From the NCBI RefSeq assembly GCF_963675165.1, contig NC_087389.1, positions 3,284,830-3,348,829 of the forward strand: a stretch of 64,000 bases of DNA, given 5' to 3'. Positions 56,499-64,000 of the stretch are shown here, one piece after another. The position numbers and the translations under genes were made by a program. Numbering within the stretch: position 1 is the stretch's first letter; the number at the start of each line of letters is the position of its first letter. Origin of the DNA: Halichondria panicea (lineage: Eukaryota > Porifera > Demospongiae > Suberitida > Halichondriidae). A model generated the notes under the pieces. That model did no database searches, had not been told where the DNA came from, and worked only from the letters and a program-made list of their open reading frames with translations.

Positions 56499-57082
56499 TC
56501 AGCTTACTTTGGAGTTTGTGGTTCCCACTTGATTATATGCAGTTTATGCCCCATCCAAAGACTGATGCTGTCAGCTGATGTCTTTCGAAATATCTGAGTA
56601 GCCATCTCATGTACGTACGTACCTAGTGCACTGGGGAAACTCGACCTAGGTTAAGGAGGGAGAAACCGCTTGACCTTTGCTTCAGTTTTACCATAGATTA
56701 ACTCTTCAATCTATGGTTTTACAACCTAGTTGGGCGGAGTCCAACCACTTGCCACTCCGCCTGACAGAGGTGCAACTTGATTAGCTGACTCAGCACTGGG
56801 CCTGTACTGGAGAGCTCTGGCCTGTACACATGTGAACGGAATAACCTCGATACCAGGCCGCACTTCTTTTCAGGGGAGGCCAGTGAAGGAGGCTAGAGTG
56901 GACTCAGGAGTCATGTGACTGTTTAATTGGCACGGTTCTCCCTCGTGATCTAGCAATCCAAACAACATAATTTTTATTTACACGTTTAATACTAATAGCT
57001 TATAGCTAGCTTCTAATAATTATATAGTGTGCATGCCCTACCAGTTGTCTACTGTATAGCTAGCTTTCCTGGTCATCAAACC
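56499..57082. other. Upstream region of CAPZA
   Basis: It contains a ccatagatt...aatctatgg hairpin (about 56691-56717), a cctcgataccaggccgcac repeat near 56846, and gcta-rich sequence just before the CAPZA start. No TATA box is obvious. Confidence 0.4.
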
Positions 57083-60000
57083 ATGTCTGAATACACTGAG
57101 CAGATACCAGACCACGAAAAGGTGATGTGTGTATGTATATATAGTACACCTAGTGAGTATTGAGGTTTGTTGATTGCTTGGTTTTCCTTGTGTATCGTCT
57201 CGAATTTTTCTTTGTGGATTTTCAGGTTCGTATTGTCTCGAATTTTATCAAGAATGCTCCCCCTGGTGAATTTAATGAAGTTTTTAATGGTGAGCTAATG
57301 TACATACATGTAGTACCATAGAGAGTTATAGAGGGAGTGGTGCACATAATTGAATCTGAAATGGAGCCTCGAAAACTATCCGCGTTACGCCCTATGAACG
57401 AGGCTATTTTGCCCGATAAATCCCTCAGAATAAGAAAGTTGGTGATTCCTCGAGAATAATCTCTTTCAGTAATTTATAACACGCCTAGTCGTGAGCCATG
57501 TGTAGTACTAGCCTCGATCCCAGGCCGATCCGTCTCCAATTGAACGCTAGGTCGCCTCCTCGGCTTGGTATTGATTGTATCTGGGCGTGACCGGAAACTG
57601 GTAAGTAACAAGAGGAATGCTATGTACTGTAAAATCTTCAGTTCATCACAGTTGGCTAAAAATACAGTGATATAATGACACTAGAAATTAATACTGTGCA
57701 CAGCAGTACTGCGTCCATAATAAATGCAGATGTTTAGAAGCGAAGATCTCAAACAAGAGCTTCCAGAAAGACTTAATAAATACTGCGTTGGATATGCCTG
57801 CTAAGCCTTCAGGTGGCATAACAAAGATTGTGTGTTCACAGTGCATCAAGAGACAGTAGAATCCTGACGTCACTGGTCAGGATAGCAACCACAAGTGTTG
57901 AAAGAGCCATGCAGGTAGTTCTATAAGATCGGACCCTTGGGAAGGACACGAGTGGCACTGGGGCATCCTCTTTCAATGAGTTCGCACCCATCAGCTAGGA
58001 GGAGTACGACGGGGGTTGGAGGGGAAGGTTCCATTTTGCTCCTGTATACAAATTAGTATGAACTTAAATTCACCATTCCACTATACATTTGTAACTCACA
58101 GTGGTGGTCCACACCAAACTAGCCTCGATCCCAGGCCGCACTTCCTTGAAGGCCGGTGAAGGGGGCTAACACAACACCAGTGCCAGTGCCGTAATGTCAT
58201 ATCTTGATCCAGATATCAAGGATTGGACTATAGGCTATAGTGTACAATTTCCAATGATGGAAGGGTATTATTGATTTATATCGCTCACCTTGACGATACA
58301 TCCAGCCACTTGTGGACACCCCTGAGCATAGTATACAAGAGATCGATGGCCAGAGTCTGAGGATAGACTCTACCACAAGTGTATCTGGCAATCAATGGTC
58401 TAATCAAGCGCTTGTATTAAATTGTGTAGTCAATCAAAGGTAGCCACTGATAGCAGAAACTTGAGAACCTAGGTCTGTTCTTTCACAAGAGTGATGCTCC
58501 TTTGCACAAGACAGCCCCTCACACTCTAGCTAAGCCTATATCTATGACAAACTAAACTTGCAAAGAATAGACCTATGACACGGAGTTCTTTGTGATTTAA
58601 CGGAGTAAGTATGCTTACATACACTATTAGTGTTTCTATTCGCTCCACCTTGCTCAGGTATTCGCTCTTTTTGAGCGAATACCTGAGCAACCACAGCACA
58701 TGCCCAGATACACGCCCAGATACAATCAATACCAGGCCGAGGAGGCGACCTAGCGTTCAATTGGAGATGGATCGGCCTGGGATCGAGGCTAGTGTAGTAC
58801 TTGCTAATGACTGACCACACCCTGTAAAAAGAGACATTCCAGTAAAGTTATAAGTCTCCAAGGCTGTTTTAGAGCAAGGCTGTTTTAGAGCCCCCAAAAA
58901 TTGCCAAGTTGAGTAACGCCAGCAACCACACAGGAACTGTTAGTCCTATAGGCAAACTGGCCAAATGGTGCAGGGAGCCTCAAGATGAGACTGGAACGTG
59001 TAAGTGTGCTGGTTATAACTAAACTCGCAAGCCAAGTCGTCACTGTTGCATGGCGAACAGTAGACTGGTCAAACTCCGTGTACAGACTCATGTTGCACAG
59101 TCAGCATATCGGGTAAGATTCTAAGTGGCTATGGTTTTCGTGGCGTCAGTCTACTGCACGTACGTGAAACCTAGTGCTACGTATAGTACGTCACTACCAA
59201 TGATCTTGTGGTATGTGATCTAGCCACTTGAGTTGCCACAAATGTGGATTCTTAACTAATTCGTATCACATTGAGTTTATTCTACTAGCTGTGTTAGTAC
59301 CTTATGTTACTATATAGACGGGTAGTAATTTTAGCGTTTTCTCCTGTTTTTAGAATTTTGTAGCAAATTAATTAGTACAAAAGATATACTAGTATGAGTT
59401 TTAAGAAAGTTTGGACAGATGAAAAAAGGGCTAGTTTGCTTAGCATACTCTCAAAAGTACATTATTAAAAAAAAAAGTCATTACATTAAAAAAATTAGAT
59501 ACATAATTTTTTAAATGCGTTTTTATTATAGCGGGTACCTTTGTTAATTACAAATTCGCTCAAATTAGTACCCGTTTATAATAGTAACAATAAGGTACTC
59601 TCCCCAGTCCCGGTAGCCTTTTCCCCACATAATGACATTCATGGGTGCACTATACAGTATAGACACTCGCTATTCCGGCTCTCTGAAGTAAGGCCACCGC
59701 GATATACCGGCAATTTTGGTTTGGCATTTTTTTACTATATAAAACTCCCCCTGCCAACTCACTATTCCGTATACTGGCCAGTGCTGGCGAAGTAGGTTTT
59801 CAATTTAATTTTATACGTTTATTAGGCCGGATGGTGTCCTTACACTTAAATAGAGAGCAGAATGATTCATTATCCTCGAGACTAGATTCGAGGTGAGGTC
59901 GTTTTTAAGCCGCGGCTATTTCCTGAAATACAGCCACCTCGCTATTTCGACCAAGCTGCACTGTCCCGAGAGTCTACTGTAGCTCTAACCACACCACCAC

Positions 60001-63000
60001 TTAGCGTTCTGTAGTTTCTGGAGAGAACACTGAATGTGTGTATGATTGTATGCTAGGCACTTTTACAGTGTGTGTAATTATGTATCTTACATGTACATTA
60101 TGGATATCGGTTTCTCAGATGTTAGGGTTCTTCTTGGGAATGATCAGCTCTTAAAGGAAGGCGCTTCAAGGTGAGTTTGTTGATAAAGTTTTGCATTGAG
60201 TCCCAATACTTTCGTTTTTGAGTCAAAAAGTGCTGGTTGTTATTGGTGCGCACGCACCAGAGGCGTTGTTGTCTGTATCAAGGTCATACCCCTGGCTTAT
60301 GCTCAGCTTCCGCCCCAAAAGATAGGGGGAAATAGGAAGAGAGAGAGGGCCAACATTATCTAGATCGACACGGTCTTTTACTACATGTAGCTTTGCTAGA
60401 GGATGATTGGTCATCATCTAATCTGCTTTTGTAGAACATGTGGTTTCTAGTGTTCTATACACTATACATTATAATTATGGACAATTACAAACCGGCATAG
60501 CTACCAAGTTACATGGAGTTGCCTGTCAATGCACATTGCTAAGAGTACTTTGCTAGGCACCAACAACAAACAATATGGGGGGGGGGTGACCGAAAGTGGG
60601 AGTGGCCTCAACTTTTTCCGGTGACACGCACAGTTTCATTTCAAACTCCCCCCCCCCCCCCCCAAACTTAAAATCCTAGATGAAACCTAGTCTGGGGGCC
60701 AGACCTAATGCTTGCAAGAAGGGTTTATGAGCAAACTAGCAGCTATGAATTCTTTAAGAAGGTTGCTAAAGGGTAACTAGAGCACTGTACTAAACCCTCG
60801 GCGGTTCCCCACTCGAGTAACGTACATGTATTACTCCTTTTGGCATAACTTGTATGGTTGTGAGAGGCACCCTCAATAACACATCAACTGTCCCAGCCCG
60901 AGTGCAACATGCCATGTATTGTACTGGAACAACATAATGCCCGAGTGCTGCAGGTGTGATAGGAGCCACGTGGAGCCATGTGAATGGAAGTGCAAGTAAG
61001 AGTTTCTATAGGCTTCTAGTCAACGGATTTATTTCGTGGAGTTGCAAAATTATGCTTCGTTCTCGAGTTATGCCTTGTTTTGCTTACCTTAAGGTGACAT
61101 ATTTTCGCGTGTATTAATTTCTGCTATTTCTGCGAATGAGAGTAAAATCGCAAAAATTAGTACTCGCAAATAATTGGCCGCCCTCTTATTTAATGTATCC
61201 AGATCGACATTTCGCAAAAAATTATACCGCAAAACTGTAAAAACGAAAACAAATCTACCTGTGAAAATATGTCACCTTAAGGTACTTGGAATGCCTTTTC
61301 AGAAGAGTGCGTAGAAAAAAATTGTCCATGGAGTGTTGCTACTCTACTTAGTATTTAGCTCTGGTAGCTGAATACTAATGAGTGAGAAGAGAGCTGCAAA
61401 GGCTCTGCTGATGCACCGTTCATTTTATACTTGGATTTTTGGCATCAATCGTTTTTAACAACAATCTGGTCGATCATTACCCGCTCTTTGAGTTTCTCCA
61501 TGATTCTGGATTCTGCAGCAAAAGTAATGTTCATCATGATATAATGTGTGTATAAAAGCTATTACTAGTATCTTTAGCTTTGACACCTCCATCGAGGCGT
61601 CAGCACCCGCTGTGCTTTCATTATAGACTTTATCTTTTGGCATCCTTTTAGCAACTATTATGGTCAATCATTTCCCATATTTTTCACCGTACAGTTATAA
61701 AATAATGTTACAGTGGAACCTCTGTTAACAACCACCTCCGAATCTATATAATGGCCAGGCCAGACACCCAGGTCCCAAGTGAACAGTTTGTGTACAAACA
61801 ACCCCTCTGTATAAAGGTCAAACATTGTTCCCCAAAGGTGTCCGTTATAGAGGGGTTCCACTGTATATGCAACATTTTAATGTTCAAGTTCCTCCACTGA
61901 GGCATCAGCACCTGTGGTGCTTTCATATTGTTATATGGTAAACCTCCGAGTAGTGGACAAGACCTCCTGCACTAACCTGTCCGTTATTCAGAGGTTCCAC
62001 TGTATAATACAGCTTATTTGCTACATAATTATATCAACCAATCAATGCTGCATGTATACTGTTTTATTTGCAGTGCCTTTAGTGAGTACAACACAGAGCA
62101 GTTTACTCCTGCCAAAGTTGGCGATGACTTGGTAAGGCTTGAGCTCTATATCATTGTTGTTTTACTAATGCTGGCAGAATCTGTTTAATTTGTTGTGTAT
62201 CAGTACCACAGTACGTTAGTAATTAATATTATCGCTTGAATGTCATGAATGTAACTCGTTGTCATTGTTCTAGATTCTTGTGACAGCTGCTGGAAAGTTG
62301 GAAGGATCACGGTTTATCGATCCTAGAGGCAAGAGGTCTTTCAAGTACGATCACCTCCGAAAGGTCTGGTTGCTACATTGCTGACACAAAAGTTGTGTGT
62401 GTCAGATCCAAGTATATTCCTTTCTATTTTTATTTGTGTATACCGTAATACTATAGTGGGAAATCTTCATGAGGTGCAAAATTTCACGTTTTTCAAGGGC
62501 AGTTCAGTTAGCGCAAAAATTATAACTGCATGCACACCAGTATTTCACATGCAAAGCTATTGATGAGTGTGGTTTCCTAGCATTGGAACACGAATATTAG
62601 AACCCCCAAAAATGTATGCTGAGAGCTAGCAATTACCTACCTACATTACACGTGCAAAGGCGTGTTTCTACCATGTGCTTACATTATGTTGTTCCTCCTA
62701 CTGCAGGAAGCTAGTGATCCACAACCAGCATCTACAGACAGCAAGGCTGAATCATACAGAGCTAATCTGGACAAGGCAATGCAGGCTTACGTGAAACAGC
62801 ACTACCCAGAGGGTGTTGTTACTGTATGTGAATTTAACATTTAAATACTTTTTTTATTATGTAATCTTATATGTTTGTATAGGTGTATGGTACCTCATCT
62901 GGTGCTAACATCAAGTTAACTGTGTGTATAGAGGACCACAAGTTCAGCCCAAGGAATTTCTGGTGAGTCAGTATTGTCATTGACCTTGTGGTGAAAAGTT

Positions 63001-63625
63001 GTGAATGCATAGGAATGGGCGCTGGAGGTCTGAGTGGTCTGTAAACTTCACACCTGGCGGTTCTGGGGAAGTTAAAGGCATCCTCAGGGTTCAAGTGAGT
63101 AATAATGGTGTTAACCGATCAATTGTTTGCACTCCATTGCTTAATCAACTTGTGCTGTAGGTTCATTACTATGAAGACGGCAATGTGCAACTAGTTTCCA
63201 ATAAAGAAGTGAAAGAATCTCTGAAAACAGGCGTGAGTACTACACTAAACTACGCCTTTAACCACAGTCACGTAGTATAGGTATTTGTGAGTAGTGTGTT
63301 TCCGTAAGTGGTTAGATATAGGTATTTGTGAAATAGTAGTGTGTTTCGAGCTAAATCTCTTTCTATGTAGAGTGAAGACTCCACAAGCAAAGACTTTGTG
63401 AAATTAATTGAACAAGCAGAAAATGAGTACCAGGTATAGTACTTACGCTATAAACAATGTTATTTGATGTTGTGTATCATGCAGACTGCTTTGGGAGAGA
63501 ACTACAAGACGATGAGCCAAACCACGTTCAAAGCACTGCGTCGACAACTTCCTGTCACACGTACCAAGGTTGACTGGAATAAAATTGCTGCTTATAACAT
63601 TGGCACCGAACTGAAAACGAAGTAA
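57083..63625 (+). CDS. CAPZA: F-actin-capping protein subunit alpha, complete, 11 exons
   Basis: The protein forms the CapZ heterodimer with the beta subunit and caps actin barbed ends in the cytoplasm. Exons: 57083-57121, 57226-57289, 60119-60170, 62074-62131, 62274-62363, 62707-62823, 62883-62962, 63013-63094, 63161-63232, 63371-63433 and 63485-63625. All introns are GT-AG and phases agree. They give 858 nt (285 aa), against 286 aa in human CAPZA1. Family blocks in order: [19 protein letters not shown]-like [110 protein letters not shown] and DWNKI. No frameshift or stop was found, in contrast to the other genes here. Intron 2 (2.8 kb) and intron 3 (1.9 kb) hold repeats. No canonical AATAAA was seen soon after the stop. 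Confidence 0.97.
57430..58830. repeat. Long inverted pair within CAPZA intron 2
   Basis: 57509-57590 (ctagcctcgatcccaggccg to attgtatctgggcgtg) and 58712-58796 are near-perfect inverted copies. The homology extends to the preceding tcattagcaagtactacac-type sequence. Shorter single copies of the cctcgatcccaggccgc motif lie at 53428, 56846 and 58119. Confidence 0.8.
58650..58690. repeat. Perfect 18-bp hairpin
   Basis: Arms ttgctcaggtattcgctc and gagcgaatacctgagcaa with a ttttt loop, lying inside the inverted pair of CAPZA intron 2. Confidence 0.9.
59655..59979. mobile_element. pogo/Tigger-like MITE, 325 bp, second copy
   Basis: Ends cagtatagacactcgctattccgg and cccgagagtctactg, flanked by TA on both sides. 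The interior matches 47789-48180 (ctgaagta..ggccacc.cgatataccgg and gaggtcgtttttaagccg). It lies in CAPZA intron 2. Confidence 0.78.
60985..61625. repeat. Second copy of the 49494-50120 repeat, CAPZA intron 3
   Basis: Colinear with the first copy (gcaagtaagagtttctatagg, cgagttatgcct, gtgttgctactctacttag, ggtcgatcattaccc, tcagcacc.g.ggtgctttcatt). It is interrupted by the MITE at 61087-61282. Confidence 0.8.
61087..61282. mobile_element. TA-inserting MITE (CCTTAAGGTGACATATTTTC), 196 bp
   Basis: Perfect roughly 20-bp terminal inverted repeats are flanked by TA (61085-61086 and 61283-61284). The related repeat at about 49740 has the uninterrupted site (gcttacttggaatgcc), which fixes both borders and the TA duplication. 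Tc1/mariner-like. Confidence 0.88.
61711..61863. mobile_element. MITE (CAGTGGAACCTCTGTTAAC), 153 bp
   Basis: Ends cagtggaacctctgttaaca and gttatagaggggttccactg are inverted, flanked by TA (61709-61710 and 61864-61865). A lone right half of the same family (gttattcagaggttccactg) ends at 62002. Confidence 0.8.
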
Positions 63626-64000
63626 AAACTACTTATTTGAATGACATGCAGGATTGTAGCGTAGTTTTCCTATAGACATTTTGAGTGTGTTTGAACTTAT
63701 TTTAGGTGAGAGTGATTTGCTGTCGATTAGAGTGTTTCTTGTGCAGTCTAGGGTTTTCAAATAGTTTCTTCAATAATTTATTATGCCTCAGTGCACGTCT
63801 TCAATAATTATTATGCCTCTCAGTGCGCATGCATAATTATAATTATGTGTGGTAATGTGTGTTCAATAATTATTATGCCTCACATCACCTATAATTATAG
63901 ACATTTTGAATGTGTTTGAACTTACTTTAGGTGAGAGTGATTAGAGTTAGTGTTTCTGTACTGGGTTTCATATATAATTATGTGAAACAGAGTTTCTTCA
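63626..64000. other. CAPZA 3' region with local duplications
   Basis: The stretch gacattttgagtgtgtttgaactta...ttaggtgagagtgatt occurs at 63677-63725 and again at 63900-63945. Between them, caataattattatgcctc occurs three times. No further gene. Confidence 0.5.

Overview
This is eukaryotic DNA, AT-rich, and dominated by mobile elements. I infer a sponge (Porifera, probably a demosponge). The grounds are short spliceosomal introns (often 50-120 bp), intron-rich animal-type housekeeping genes, and several repetitive protein families that I associate with sponge and cnidarian genomes: an IS630/Tc1-type transposase, a CXC-domain reverse transcriptase, an Ulp1-PHD protein and an HTH-integrase. The taxonomic call is inference, not proof.

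Three host genes can be assembled exon by exon. (1) A USP-class deubiquitinase on the minus strand (2441-4237, 12 exons) has two apparent single-base frameshifts. (2) A monoglyceride lipase (MGLL) on the minus strand (46261-53252, six exons found) has its C-terminal exon(s) unidentified and a 5.3-kb fourth intron full of transposons. (3) A complete F-actin capping protein alpha subunit on the plus strand (57083-63625, 11 exons, 285 aa) has a large repeat-filled second intron.

The rest is repeats. At 4828-9427 a decayed IS630/Tc1-like transposase abuts a 3.9-kb foldback structure: inverted arms of about 0.7-0.8 kb, each with a minisatellite, enclosing three tandem copies of a roughly 575-bp unit. 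At 9481-14613 lies a Ty3/gypsy retrotransposon (minus) with two identical 152-bp LTRs and a 5-bp target duplication, but with several frameshifts in pol. A CR1/jockey-like LINE remnant lies at about 15.2-16.4 kb. From 20.3 to 26.6 kb come an Ulp1-protease/PHD gene, a BEL/Pao integrase scrap and a broken HTH-integrase gene. A short piggyBac-like element lies at 27.66-28.44 kb, and a related copy sits in the MGLL intron at 50.19-51.12 kb. At 30616-34072 a second, internally deleted gypsy element (plus) has split an older copy of a non-LTR retrotransposon. A near-complete member of the same non-LTR family, with poly(A) tail, occupies 36288-39685 (minus). At 43.2-44.6 kb are two transposase-like remnants. 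A second LINE lies at 54.8-56.5 kb. Small inverted-repeat elements (MITEs; hAT-, Tc1/mariner- and pogo-like) are scattered throughout, several nested in one another.

The genes do not form operons or a pathway. The three host genes act independently: protein deubiquitination, lipid hydrolysis and actin capping. The main biological story is layered transposon insertion around them. Single-base breaks, mostly beside short homopolymers, recur in otherwise conserved reading frames, including a retroelement whose LTRs are identical. Residual sequencing indels are therefore a serious alternative to pseudogenisation for several genes.
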